From Puccinia triticina (taxonomy: Eukaryota > Basidiomycota > Pucciniomycetes > Pucciniales > Pucciniaceae): a DNA stretch of 64,000 nucleotides. Where the stretch lies: the NCBI RefSeq assembly GCF_026914185.1, contig NC_070573.1, forward strand, positions 3,775,501 through 3,839,500, in the 5' to 3' direction. The position numbers and the translations under genes are program-made. The notes under the pieces were generated by a model. That model ran no database searches, was not told the DNA's origin, and worked only from the letters and a program-made list of their open reading frames with translations. Positions within the stretch are counted from its first letter, which is position 1. The number at the start of each line of letters is the position of its first letter. Positions 45,817 through 56,995 of the stretch are shown piece after piece.

Positions 45817-47493
45817 TTATGAACTGGCTTGAGCTATTTTTTCAAGCAAATGAGTGTTGTCGGAAACATGAAATGTTGTACCCGGTGGAGGAGTTTTATT
45901 TATGTAATAGCCACTGAAGATGCGCTGGAATGCGACTACACAAGACTTGGTTATTTGTAATGAAAATCCGGATGCTGTTAGTGTTTTATGACGAGGCTGG
46001 GCATTATGAGTACAGTGCTTGAACTTTCCTGCATCAAATACAATCCGACATATACCATTTAGCTTTGTCAAATCAATCACAACTTGGTGATCTGGAAAAA
46101 CAAAAAATGGTCCGGTGAAAGTTTCATTGTGGTGAGCAGTCAGACAAATCGAACCGTCTTTTTTGTTGATGTTTGAGAGAAGTAAAAAGGCTTTTTTCGA
46201 TGAGTCAGAGTCAATGTGAGGTCTGTTGGAAAATTCATTTCGAGTGAATGATAAGTTGTTTGCAAATTCAATTCTGTCAGGTTTTGGTTTCAAGTCGGGA
46301 TCTGAGAAAGCTGGCATATTCAAATCCGAAAGTTGCTTGTTTGCCTCTTCAACAGCAGTATTTGCAATGGAGTGGAATAATCGATGAATTGCTTCACTAG
46401 CCGATTTTCCATTGAATACATGATCAAGGTATGCGCAGGTGTTCTTGATTATTTCTTTCAAGTTGCGAAATATTCCTGCAGTTTCACCAGGGGTTTGAGA
46501 CTTGCGCCAACCTATAGAGAGCATCCAACCACAAAAAATTTTGCGAACACTTTGTACCTTCCCAACAAACTTCTTTGATTTCTGAAGAAAAGCGGCAACA
46601 AATTGAACATCGGCAAGGTCCTCTTGAGAGAGATCCTCAGAGGTGGTGAATTCAATGTAAGCAATGAATTGATCTTCATCAAACGGATCTTTGTTGGTTT
46701 CACTGACAGCAGGGCTAGATTCTTTGGTATTTAAATTGCTAGATTGTTCACAGTTGAAATCACTGGATTCTTCACCGTTGGCATTGCTAGATTCTTCATG
46801 GTTTTAATTATTAGATCCTTCAATGTTGTCATAGCTAAATTCTTCGTTGTAGTCATCATCAGTAGATCCTTCAGCGTCATCATCGGTAGATCCTTCAGCG
46901 TCATCATCGGTAGATCCTTCAGCATCATCATCGCTAGATTCTTTGTCGCAGTCATCATTCGGAGATCCTTCTATGTTGTCATTGGGAGATTCCCGATCCT
47001 CATTTTCAACATCGTTTCTGTTAAGACTCGGATTATTCTTGAAGTATAATTTCCTTGAACCACCTTTTTCTAGGAGCAAAATCCGGCCGTAGTTGAGTTT
47101 TGTGAAATTTTCTCAAATGTTTTTCTCTGCGGCTTCATAGTCGGCTTGTGTTGGATGGGTTTTTTTGATTTCTTTGTAGGATGAATCAACTGGTTTGGGA
47201 AGCAGATATAGCCTGACGGGGTTGTATCCACGGCGCATGATGCTTGTGTCCGGGTGCAAATTGTCTGTCACAGATTTTGCAGCTTCAACACCTTTTGCCC
47301 GCTTTCTTTCCTTGTTGTATTTTTGCTTTTGTCTTTTTCTGACCATTTGTTGGGGGCTTGATGATAGATCAAAACAAAAAAAAAGACAATGATTAGTTTA
47401 TTTAGACAGAAATTATGTCCTAGATATGAATGAGGAAGCTTACGTTAACCCAGGTTGCTTATCATTGACATGGTCAGGTTTATTTGAAGACAT
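45817..47493 (-). pseudogene. Tet-like 2OG-Fe(II) oxygenase domain protein, two nonsense codons
   Basis: Exon 1 is 47493-47444 (MSSNKPDHVNDKQPGL), intron 47443-47357 (GTAAGC...AAG), exon 2 47356-45817. The product has a basic N-terminus, an acidic repeat of EGSTDDDA units (about 46850-46930), and a C-terminal oxygenase-like domain. Part of that domain reads FSNRPHIDSDSSKKAFLLL with a possible HxD iron ligand, then KHCTHNAQPRH with candidate distal ligands. This matches a family expanded in Puccinia and often linked to transposons (from memory). TGA at 47113-47115 and TAA at 46804-46806 interrupt one otherwise continuous frame; the part from 46524 on is intact. Confidence 0.7.
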
Positions 47494-47993
47494 TCTGGCA
47501 AAAACCTGAAAGAAATGATACAACCAAAATAAAAGTCCGGAAGTCAGAACTTGAAATCTTGCATGATTATGAAATTGAGAAAGCTTACCGTTGGCAAAGG
47601 GCAAAAGGGCGGTGATGAATTAAGCTGAGATTTGTTGCAATCAATGCGATGATGTGTCGTTGCTATAGCGGGGTGCACTATAGGCACAGCGGGACAAGTG
47701 CGAAAGGCACGTGAAATGGATGAGAAAGCGCAGAGAACACGACTGAAAGAGGGTGCTCCCTCCGGGACCCTCCGGGAGAGCCCTGAGGGGCTCTTGGTGT
47801 GACAAGAAGAAAAGAAGTAACCAGTGAGGTACATATACGGGTCTAAGGCCCAAACACAGAAGCAACGCAAGTAGAAAAGAAACGTAGCAAGGGGTGCCCT
47901 CACCCGGCGCGAGGGCGAGGGTATAGCTGTAGGCGTCGGAGCCCCGTGAGGCGGTGATCCTGAAACAAGGAGGCGGAGGGGCGGGCAAACCTT
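47494..47993. other. Intergenic region between divergent genes
   Basis: Contains a GC-rich stretch CTCCGGGACCCTCCGGGAG (about 47762-47782) followed by an AGCCCTGAGGGGCT palindrome. It may hold both promoters, or an element edge that removed the start of the gene to the right. No TATA box could be assigned with confidence. Confidence 0.35.
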
Positions 47994-49380
47994 AGACGAT
48001 TCGCGACTCATCGTCCTCCGCCGCTAACTCCGGGGCCTCAACCACCACCACCACTAACACCGTAGAGTCCCTCCTTGCCCTCGCTCACAAACGCATCACT
48101 ACCCTCGTCTATCTCAAGAAGTTCCACGAGGGCAAGGTCCACTGGTTCAATACCATCCTCCTCTCCAGACCCGAACTCGAGAATGGTTCGAGCACCAGCG
48201 CATGGTCAGCAGGTCTGTCCCTCTCTCGCACCAGTCGTGCCCCGCCATCCGCTCCTGAAGATTTCCATACACACACATACAGGACAACCAAGTTCGCCAT
48301 CCTAGGGATGTCGCTCTCCTCCTTACTCGACATCAACAACCTGCAAGACTTCCTGAAAGCGATGATCAACCTGTTGCACAAGTTCGAGTGCATCCCAAAC
48401 AACAACTTCAAGCCGAAGATCAGCAGTCTCTCCGTGCGTCTTCCCAGCCTTATTCCCCCAGATGATGATGGCTGAAGCGGAGGGGAAGGGGGGCACAGCG
48501 CGGGATCTTCAAGCAGTCGTCGAAGTCGGCAAGGAAGTCGGCGGGCGGGACGGACTACTCGATCACGCTGCAGGACTCGGGAGACCCGTTGTTCATCTAC
48601 ACGCCCAACATAGTTAAGCCCCTCCTCCCCCCCTCTCTTTCCAGAGGGAGTGTTTCTTCTGACAAGGGGCGCTGGTGCAGCCGTTCGACCTGGATTACTT
48701 TGAGGTGTGGATCACGCTGAGCGACATGCTGGTGGAAGTGTACCAGAAGATGATCAAGTTCATTGACCTCTCGGGCGGCTCGAGCGCCTCATTGGGCACG
48801 ACGACGGGCGGCGGGAGTGGAGGGCCGACGACGGGCGTTGGCGGGGGGCCGACGCCGCCATCGGCCGGCGCGGCCCCGCCGCTCTCAACCACACTGCCCG
48901 GCCTCGGCGCGGCCTTGATCGCCGTCCCGCTCCCGCCCACCCGCTCGTCGTCGAACTACAGCATCGTCAGCGTCCACCAGACCTATCTGACCAGCGCGCA
49001 CATCAAGCTTGTCTCGCGCATCGACGCCAAGCTCAAGGTACATCCCCATCCCCCGTCTGCCCGCGCGCACAGACTGACCGGGCTGTGTTTGGGACGCATT
49101 GCAGAAGCTGATCGTGGTGTTGACGAAGGAGATCGACGCGATGGCCCGGGCGGCGATCCGGGACGAGCTGGCACAGCTGGACCCGATGCTCCTGTTGGCC
49201 TCCGCCTCCGCCACCTCCGCCACCCTCTCTCCTTACTCGTCTGCCTCCCCGCCCAGTTACAACCCCGCCCCGCCTACCCCGCACTCGCTCCACCCCAACT
49301 CCTCCCTCCACCAACCCCTCCAAACCCCTACGCCGTTTGCATTCAACGACTTCATTCCCCAGAGCCATGGGTGGGACTGA
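47994..49380 (+). CDS. Conserved fungal protein of unknown function, 5' end uncertain
   Basis: Exons: 47994-48212 (after an acceptor-like CTTAG), 48283-48433, 48499-48612, 48681-49037, 49105-49380 (TGA). Introns of 65-70 nt have GT-AG ends. Visible: NTVESLLALAHKRITTLVYLKKFHEGKVHWFNT, then TTKFAILGMSLSSLLDINNLQDFL, DYSITLQDSG, PFDLDYFEVWITLSDMLVEVYQKM, a Gly/Pro linker, and KLIVVLTKEIDAMARAAIRDELAQLDP. Splicing 48213-48282 (70 nt) changes phase, so either a one-base loss near 48183 has damaged this copy or that intron is retained. No upstream ATG was found. I do not know the function; the pattern suggests a mostly helical cytosolic protein. Confidence 0.6.
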
Positions 49381-49733
49381 CCCCGCTCTTGCCCTCCACA
49401 TCCCTGCTGTGTTTCATCCCCTCCCCTCCCCTCCCCAGCTAATGTGCACCCTTCTCCTCTCGTTTGTGTATCTACCTGCACACATACACACACTTATATG
49501 TACATACACAACATAGACCCAAGCAGCTTTCATCATGTACCACCACATCCCCTGTGCTCTCTGTCTCTACTTATTCAACAAGTGTTGCTGCTCTTCCCCC
49601 AGTCAATAGGTTTCTCTCCATTTGCTTTGTGTATAAATATAGACTATCTGCAATTGGGGACAAAAGCGGCCCTGGACTCCGCGCGGCCGATAAGATCTCA
49701 GAAAGGTAATGCCGAACTGAAGGTGCTCTATTG
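49381..49733. other. Intergenic, likely 3' UTR with CA-rich stretch
   Basis: ACACATACACACACTTATATGTACATACACA lies near 49480 as a simple repeat. No gene is seen. Confidence 0.4.
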
Positions 49734-52020
49734 ATGGCCTTGACCATGGAACCACCCAAACGATTGGGCTTGGAGGGAGAGGTCAAATCCTATCTCGATT
49801 TGGTCGTCCAAGCTTACGGAAAGCATTCCGGCCTGGCTCGGTCTCAAGGTGGCCCAGCCGGTGCGGCCTGAGGCAGCGCCGGCGGTGCTGTGATCAACTC
49901 GGATCCATTCACGCCCTGGACGCCGCGGGGAAGTCGCGCTCAAGGGGTGTCTCTTGGTACAGGGGGGGTTCCGCCGTACCCGCGTGATCACTGCGCGGAC
50001 CGAGTATAAACAGCGTGCTTCTGGCGTGCGCTCTCGCCGGGCCAGCGGCCGGTAGATACATACAGAACTTTTGGACAGGTCAAGCCGTACCAGACTGCTA
50101 ACATTGAGGGTGTCCCAGGAAGTGGTCTCCCAAGACGCCCGTGTGTGGGTCGGGGGGAGGAATTTTCCCCCCGATCTGCTGGCTGGGTCATTTCTCTCCT
50201 GTGGTCCTCCGGGAGGGAGGACGGAACAGGGAGAAGCTCCCAAGGGAGGAGACGTCAGCAGACCGGAGCCTCCCGGAGCAGAAAGGCACCCGAGGGTGCG
50301 GAGGCGCTAGACCCTACACGTGGTTGTGTATGTCTACGTCTATCTTTCGACTCTATTAGTATGTGATCTGGTTAGTACCTGTTGGGTGGGTGGGAGGTTG
50401 CGAAATTCTGGGCTCTTACGGGAGGGTTATGGAGCTAGGAATTTCCTGATGGAGAACAGGAGGGAGAGGGAAAGGATGGAGAGCCAAGTGAGACCTTTGG
50501 GGGCGAAACTGGCATGGGGCTTCTATGTAGGGTAAGTCTCGTCTTCGACTTCCCCTTCCGCCCTGTATGCGCCTCATTCTCTAGGCCGTAGCGCGTGATG
50601 CTGTAAGCAGCCATCTTCCACGTGCATCGCCTGTGAGGCGCTTCTCTGGCGGGGCTGGGCGGCCATCATGGACTCCACCCACCTCCCGGTAACAAACAGG
50701 AATTTGAGAAGTTCCAGCAGAGTCAAGACACATTTGTATCTCAGCAACTCAAAGTCTTTTTGCAATACTTGAAGAGAGAGTCACCCGATGGCTACCGCTT
50801 ACACTATCTCAAGCATGCCGATTACATGCGGGTGCAAGAGGAGTTGGATAGTATCCAGAAAGAACATGGCGAAAATTACCTGAAAGGCATCCAGCCTGTC
50901 TTTGATCCTCTCAAGGCCCGCCACTTCGACTTGGCGTGGAATTGGGTTCGACAAACCGCCCTCGAGATGTTTTTTGACATGGCAGTTTTTTTTTTTTGAT
51001 ACTCAATGTATTCCTGACATATCTTTGGCTGAACTTTTTGCTACAGTATTTACGGCCGATTGAAGACCGTTGATCGTGATATCACCGTCAAGGTATGTCA
51101 CACCTCTCCCCGGCTCTTGTTCCGCCAATTTCTAACTAGTCATTCCCATTTCAGTGCCTGGTAATCATGCATCGAGCCAATCCTGCTTTGCTCGACTACA
51201 TGCAATATTACCTCAACCACACGGATGCCAGCAAGGGCGAACGATACCGTCTTGCAAAGGAGTTTGGACAGATACTCTTGAGCAACTGCCGTGAAGCTGT
51301 CGGTGCAGCTCCCTTGCACCGAGATGGTTAGTTTATTGTTTGATTCATCAACGGTATGGCAATAAGATCTTTTCGCTCACCCTCTCATGATTTACAGTCA
51401 CTTTCCCCACGGCACCAAGGACTACTGTAACCCTCAAAGGTGAAATTGTTAACAAGGAGGTCGACCGCGTGGGCGTTTCTCGACTCAAGGGCTATGTGGC
51501 TGAGATGGCAGCTGGATCAAAAATTACTGCCGAGATGAATGTAAGTTGTCATTCTACTACTAGCAGTATTTCTACCCTTCTAACTTGGTCCGATTTTTCG
51601 ACAGTTGGAAAAGGTCCAGGAATCCATCCAGAACCTGTACAAACTTGTCAAGTCTCAACTGACCATTGCCAAATCCCAGATGGCAGCGATCCAATCCTTC
51701 TACGGAGAGGTTGTCAAAGTTCTCTCGCCCCACGAGCGCAATTGAGCTGGCACCGGACCTAGAAGTCGTTGGCCTTCCAGTCAATTCTTGCGGCCTGTGC
51801 AAGTCAAGCCGACTGCCCTCTCGGGCGACAAAACACCCTTATTGCACCTCAAACGGAAAGTGGGAAGCAACCGGGTCTGCAGCAGCAAACTCACCACAGT
51901 ATGCATTTTGTATCTTGACTTGTTGCTCGTGCTTGACGCTGATCAGTGTCGTCCATTCGCCTGTTCTAACAGCTTTATCTCGATGTCTTGACCAAAATCG
52001 CATCCGCGGGAACCACGTGG
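49734..52020 (+). pseudogene. FAS2: Fragment of fatty acid synthase alpha subunit
   Basis: Pieces of the region before the ketoreductase domain of fungal Fas2 follow in order: 49734-49904 (EPPKRLGLEGEVKSYLDLVV), 50700-about 50990 (YLKRESPDGYRLHYLKHADY, IQPVFDPLKARHFDLAWNWV), 51047-51092 (YGRLKTVDRDITVK), 51155-51326 (LLDYMQYYLNHTDASKGERY), 51398-51540 (VTFPTAP), 51605-51745, about 51780-51898 (LHLKRKVGSN), and 51973-52020 (LYLDVLTKIASAGTT). Family identity is strong. Damage: TGA at 49869-49871, a 795-bp insertion at 49905-50699, TGA at 51743-51745 with a frame change, and both ends missing. No beta-ketoacyl synthase or ACP part is present. Confidence 0.85.
49905..50699. mobile_element. 795-bp GC-rich insertion in the FAS2 fragment
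   Basis: Fas2 coding sequence stops after …INSD at 49904 and resumes EFEKFQQSQD at 50700. The insert does not start with GT, so it is not an ordinary intron, although it ends CAACAG-like. It contains CCTCCGGGAGGGAGG and other GC palindromes (50200-50310) and a donor-like GGTAAGT at 50529. No target duplication or terminal repeat was found, so the type is open. Confidence 0.5.
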
Positions 52021-52571
52021 GCGTTGTACTTGTTCATCTGGTCCTGCACTAATCTAAGTCTGTCCCTGCTCCCCCCTGCCTCCTTCATCCATCATGCCCG
52101 GGAAAACTTACTACTGGCTCTTATTGGCAATTTCCCCTCGGCTCTTTGGGGTCTCTCCAGCCTGGATCGGCCGCTTTCATCTCTATTGTTGGCTCAGAAT
52201 ATCTATACCGGATATTTTATCCGTTGGTCAGCTCTTCTCTTCTTACGCACGACTGAATTCACTCTCCGACTGGCAGTCACCAAGATAGTCGCGGCCCTGA
52301 TCCTGATGTTGATTGTTGGGATAAAAGGCTTCTCGGCCAAGGCCGGTAAACACTCCCCCGTCATCCTCGCCCTCATCAAGCTGCTCTGCCTCCGGACATC
52401 GTCCACCTTGCTACCAGCCTTCCTTCCCATAAATTCCAGTCCAATTACTTCTTCAAAAAATCCCCCAGCTCACCTAGCGACCTTGCCCCCGCTCTGTATT
52501 CCGGGCTGTGGGCTTTCGACAGCTGGGATTCTACATTCCCTGTTCCGTATCTCCACAATAAGACGGAATAA
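52021..52571 (+). pseudogene. Fragment of an amino-acid permease (LAT/APC-like)
   Basis: The clearest part is 52428-52571, reading SNYFFKKSPSSPSDLAPALYSGLWAFDSWDS and ending TAA. ALYSGLWAFDGWD is a signature of L-type amino-acid transporters. The sequence left of it has hydrophobic frames (IVAALILMLIVGIKG) that shift phase, so this looks like a decayed membrane protein. It directly follows the Fas2 fragment, with an abrupt junction near 52020. Confidence 0.5.
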
Positions 52572-52699
52572 TCTGAGGTGTGTATGTATGTGTATAAGTG
52601 CAGAAACTACATAGTAGGCAAGATGAAGGAAAGTGACAAATTGCTATTACGGGTTAGAGAGAATAACTATTTTTGGACTAAAACAGTGTGTTGATGGTC

Positions 52700-53968
52700 C
52701 TACTGCTCCAATGATGAATCATATTGAGGACGTTGAATTGGGTCAACAAGGATTTCGCGAGCATAGTTAATCTGTTGAAATTAGTATGAGATCTTTGATA
52801 AAATCAGTATAATCCTTAAAGATAGATCACAGGACGACTTGACATACAGTTGACATTAGTTGAGTGTTGCTGTTATTTGTTTTGTCTGGGTGAAATTTCA
52901 AGGCTAGAGCTCGATATGCCATCTGAATTTGCCTGGAAGTTGCTGTTTTCTTCACTCCTAGAACCTGTTGATTATCAGTGCCGTCAGCAAAAAATAAGCC
53001 CAAAATTGATTAACAGTTAATGATAATACCTCATATAGAGTCTGATCTTCTGGCCGATAATCTATTTCTATCTTGTCTTGGAGCTTTCTGGGGGAAAAAT
53101 ACAAATTAGCCACTTGGTTGTGTGAAAGAATAAACAAGGGACTGACTGGAATTTTTCTCCATTGGTTTTGAAGCTCATCCCATGCTTTGATAGATAGTAC
53201 GCTTTTTGAAAATCTCCCTCAATGTAAGCAAATAAGGCATCAGTCCATACTTGTCTCCATGGTTCAGTTAAGTGTGAATACCAAGAGCCATGTTGTCTGG
53301 TACCAGTAATGTGTCAATGGCTATTTAAATATTTTTGAATCCTCTTAAAAAATACATACTCACAAAGCCTCCTTTCTAGCGGTTTTCTTTTCGTTAAGCC
53401 ACACCAAAGCTTCCGCGTTTGAAACTGACCAAAATCCAGCTAGCTGAGGGGTTGACTGAGGAAATTTTATGCTTCGCTCATGTGCCACATCAGAAATTAC
53501 TTTGGTTGCCTCCCTCCATTGTCCTTTTTCAAGCATGGTTCTGACTTGCTCCTTTTGGCAAATAAGCTTTTGAGATGATGAAAGCAACAACGAAACTTCA
53601 CCCCATAACGTATTTGACCATGAAATGCTTGTTTGAAAGCCCCATTGATAACATGGTGAGAGAACGTCAAAGGCATTGGTTGGTTCGAGTAAAGCCAGAT
53701 GGCATCGGCAGATATCCAGAACAATGTGAAGGAAGAAGGAGTGTTTTTGAGGTGAATCATGTGGTGAGTTTTCACAGATTGCTTGGTGAATGCGGGTAAA
53801 ACTTTCAAGTGAAATTTGAAAATCCCCCTTATTGAATGCAAGCTTTGCAGTTTGGGCTTGTAAGTCAAGATCTGTGCGTCCAGAAATACAATGGTAGTTG
53901 GAATCCGAATCAAAAATTCTTCCCTTCTTGTTTGTCTGCTTTATCATAGAATTCACTTTTCGCTTCAT
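52700..53968 (-). CDS. TPR-like and J-domain protein (DNAJC3/p58IPK- or DNAJC7-like)
   Basis: Exons in order: 53968-53364, 53296-53147, 53087-53030, 52964-52848, 52771-52700 (TAG). They total 1002 nt (333 aa) with all phases agreeing and GT-AG introns. The N-terminal two thirds contain helical pairs typical of TPR (AFNKGDFQISLESFTRIHQAI, DALFAYIEGDFQKAYYL). The C-terminal J domain has LYEVLGVKKTATSRQIQMAY and the HPD motif in KFHPDKTNN, then YAREILVDPIQRPQYD. It should act as a co-chaperone stimulating Hsp70 ATPase. No signal peptide is visible, unlike ER p58IPK, so either the N-terminus is short or the protein is cytosolic. No break seen. Confidence 0.85.
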
Positions 53969-55115
53969 CTTTGGAGGGGATATTTTTTTAAGAAGTGAGG
54001 CTAGGGTGAAGCAGAATATGAAGCAGAACTGCGAGGTAGGTGATGATCTATTTAAAGCAGAGAACAGTGGTTTCAGATGAAATATGTCTAGGGGAAACGG
54101 TCTACTACGCTTGCTGAAGCAGTTGTTGAGTAAAGTTAAGATGATTGCTTTTCTGAGCGGTCTGAAATTCCACTAATTCTAGCTTCCAGTCTGTATTTCT
54201 TATAGGATTATTGGTGATTATCTTCTTCGGAAAGGATAATCTTTCAATTTGGCTACTTAGCGTGCTCAAGGACTATACCGCAGGGCAGTGAAGGCGCCCA
54301 GGAAACCTGTTGCGGAGCGCCCTGGCGACCCTGGGTCCAGTTGGCAAAAGTAACAACAATGATTCAGTTAAATGCATAATGACAGCGAAAATCTTCATTG
54401 CTCAATGTGGAGTGATGAATATTCCCAGATGCACTGCATAGCAACATGTCCCCTTTGGTAAGACACCCGCACGCCTGCCAAGGGGCCGTCCCTAGTCAGT
54501 AGGACCGGCTTGCCTTCTGCACCAGACTGGCAGGGGCCCGCCGAGTTGGTACGACTGTTGGCAAGCCACCCAAGCTTAACAAAGCCTTTTTAGTGAGAGC
54601 CCTGCAGGTACCCAGCCTCACAGAGACAGGAGGTCCTGCTTCGGGCTCTTGCTTGCCAGCAGGCAACTGCAAGAGTGGTCTTAGATTGGGACAGATCAGG
54701 ACAAATAATCCTTCCGAGAATAGGGGCCCATGGATTCTAGTGCCTGCCCGTGATCAATCTATAATGTAGGAAGAAAGTGGAAGTGCTTAGTGGAGCGGAT
54801 TATCAGGGACGGTGTTTCACAGCCAATGGACCAATCCACAGCAAATGGACGCAGCTTGGCATCCTGGGGATGGCGGGCTGTCCTCAGGGCTGCTGGACTC
54901 TTTGGGGGCCCGGGAGGTAAACACATAGATTTTGCATTGCCAAAGAGTTAAAGTGGCTGTAAGATTGACCACTCCTTTCCAAAAAAATCTCCTTGCTGCG
55001 CTTCTTCTCGTCTGATTAGAATCCAATCATTATCATTAAGACTTGCACTGAAATTTCAAAATTTGTACAAAAAGTAAGTGTCCAAATTTGAAACAAAGGA
55101 TAAATAATTATGCAC
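53969..55115. other. Intergenic, with a GC-rich middle segment
   Basis: No gene recognised. 54280-54760 is GC-rich with short inverted motifs (for example GCCAGCAGGC) and may be an element remnant. A minus-strand frame at 54817-55026 shows no family features. Confidence 0.4.
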
Positions 55116-55511
55116 TCACAGCTTGGATTTTTCCACCGTTGGTGTTTCACCCATGGCTTCCATCTCAATATCATGATCCCCTTTTTTGGCGGTCATCTTG
55201 GGTGCTTTTTTTGCCATGAGGATAATCTCTTCAAGGTAGCCAGCGGCACGGATTGATATGGATATGTTTTGTCGGAGTCGCAAAGCCTCAGAGCCATTGC
55301 GATATTTCAGTAAGCTGTTTTCCATGATCAAAGGAAATGGGGCCGCGTCGTGTATCCAAGATTTGAAATCGTCCCGAGCATCCATGTGCGCAATCTTCTC
55401 CAATTCGACAAGAGATTCCTTGGCTTCCTCATTGCGATGGCTTTTCTCCATTTCAAGCCACTCAAGCTGATTGTGTGAAAGCCAAAATCCTCTGAGCGAA
55501 TATTTCGACAT
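55116..55511 (-). CDS. Rust-type hypothetical protein
   Basis: Open frame of 131 codons from MSKYSLRGFWLSHNQLEWLE. The frame stays open upstream to 55580 (IREDDLWQAAWW), so an upstream exon is likely. It is helical and charged: SHRNEEAKESLVELEKIAHMDARDDFKSWIHDA, then NISISIRAAGYLEEIILMAKKAP and an acidic end. I recall similar uncharacterised Puccinia proteins but cannot name a family. No signal peptide or membrane segment in the part seen. Confidence 0.5.
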   Translation of the reverse strand: MSKYSLRGFWLSHNQLEWLEMEKSHRNEEAKESLVELEKIAHMDARDDFKSWIHDAAPFPLIMENSLLKYRNGSEALRLRQNISISIRAAGYLEEIILMAKKAPKMTAKKGDHDIEMEAMGETPTVEKSKL

Positions 55512-55580
55512 CCACCACGCTGCCTGCCAAAGGTCGTCCTCTCGGATAGCTTGTTGGATTTTTGAGTAAAGTTGGCCATG

Positions 55581-56995
55581 TTATTCTTTCTTTGAGGCTC
55601 CTGTTGATGGTGATCAATTTATTGAAGAGATGAAGAGGATGGGTACCGTTCTATTTTTTAGATCAGTCAGAACACAGTTGTCAGTCTGTCACACTTGATT
55701 TATGTAATCAATTCAAAATTCACACCCTTCTCTGCTCCGCACTTTCATGTTGGATGGATGGCAGTCTATGTAGTACACTCCATCACAGCTTGCAAGCGTC
55801 TGCTGAAAGCCTTCTTGAATTTGAATCTCCGGATGTCGACCGCCGGCGCGACGCTCCATCTGCCACTGAGACCTTGCAACTCTACACCCGGCACAAATCT
55901 TATGACAGGTTCAATATAGCCTGCACCTGCAGCCCGCTGCCAAACCTGAGTCTAGACTCCACCGGGGCTGATAGCAAAGCAATTGTCAGATCACATCCCT
56001 AAGGCAGAGCGCGTGTGTGCATAATATTGGCCAAACTTCATCACATCACATAGTAGCCGAGTCCATCCGAGCACACTTGGCAGGGCAAAAGCAGCTGGCA
56101 CAAAGGGCCCGATTTCAGCCGGGATTTTTGGCCACCAGGACTCATGAGCATCTGGACAGGCTCCACCCTTAGCTCGTGGATGCAGCATGTACAAGTTCAA
56201 GCTGCAAAAATATCTCTTATTTTTTCGGCAGTGAACCCATTCTAAAAAAAAGCACCACATATTTACAAACAGCAATTTTGTATTGGTGGAAACCTCACAT
56301 GGGGATAAACAGAGACTGTTTTTGCGGTTCCAGTGTAGTCAAAGGAGTTCCCTCTGATCAATACTCAAACATTGACTACATGTTTAAATAGATTTAACCT
56401 CTTTGCACGCGCGTGGATTGAAAACGAAAATCAGAAGCTCTGTTAAGCTTATTGTGTCCTATGAAAGCCCGGGAGAAATAAACTTTTTCTAACTTGTCAG
56501 ACGGCATCTGCAGTGCCAGGGATCAGGTAGGGAATGTCTGAGGATGGTCTGCCCCTGCCGTCCCATGAATTGACAGGACCTCCCCCGTAGCAACATACGG
56601 CCCTGACACGGGCCCCGTGCAAGAAACTAAGGCTGTATGGAGCCATTTACTGTACTATTTGACGTGAGACAGTTGAATTTTCTACGTCCACCAAATGGGA
56701 CGGTCAGAGCTGGCCAGAGCCAACGGTACATTGTTCTGCAAAATCAAATGTGCTACATTTGTATTTTATGTAACCTGTTCTGTATACAAAGAGCGCTGCT
56801 AAGGGATAGGCTGTGTGGTTTTTGAGCTGCCAGCCATCATAGATGTCAGTTACATCATATATATTTTAGTATGTAACCTGTTTCTTACAGGGCTGCTCTG
56901 AGATACTTAAATTGGAAAAATGAAAGGTGTAAGTTCGTCAGGAGAGATAATAGAGATTAAAAAATTACTGCAACCGATTCCAACATCAACTTATC
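55581..56995. other. Intergenic
   Basis: No gene could be supported. Short frames (for example + 55754-56002) show no motif. TGACACGGGCCCCGTGC near 56600 is palindromic. The right part should hold the promoter of the SUN gene. Confidence 0.4.

Noticed and set aside
48675..49442. 255-aa + frame reading through the last intron
   Set aside because: It leaves the conserved frame at 49038; splicing to 49105 gives a better C-terminus.
49905..50699. Ordinary spliceosomal intron in FAS2
   Set aside because: There is no GT or GC donor at the left edge, and the length is far above the 50-90 nt of other introns here.
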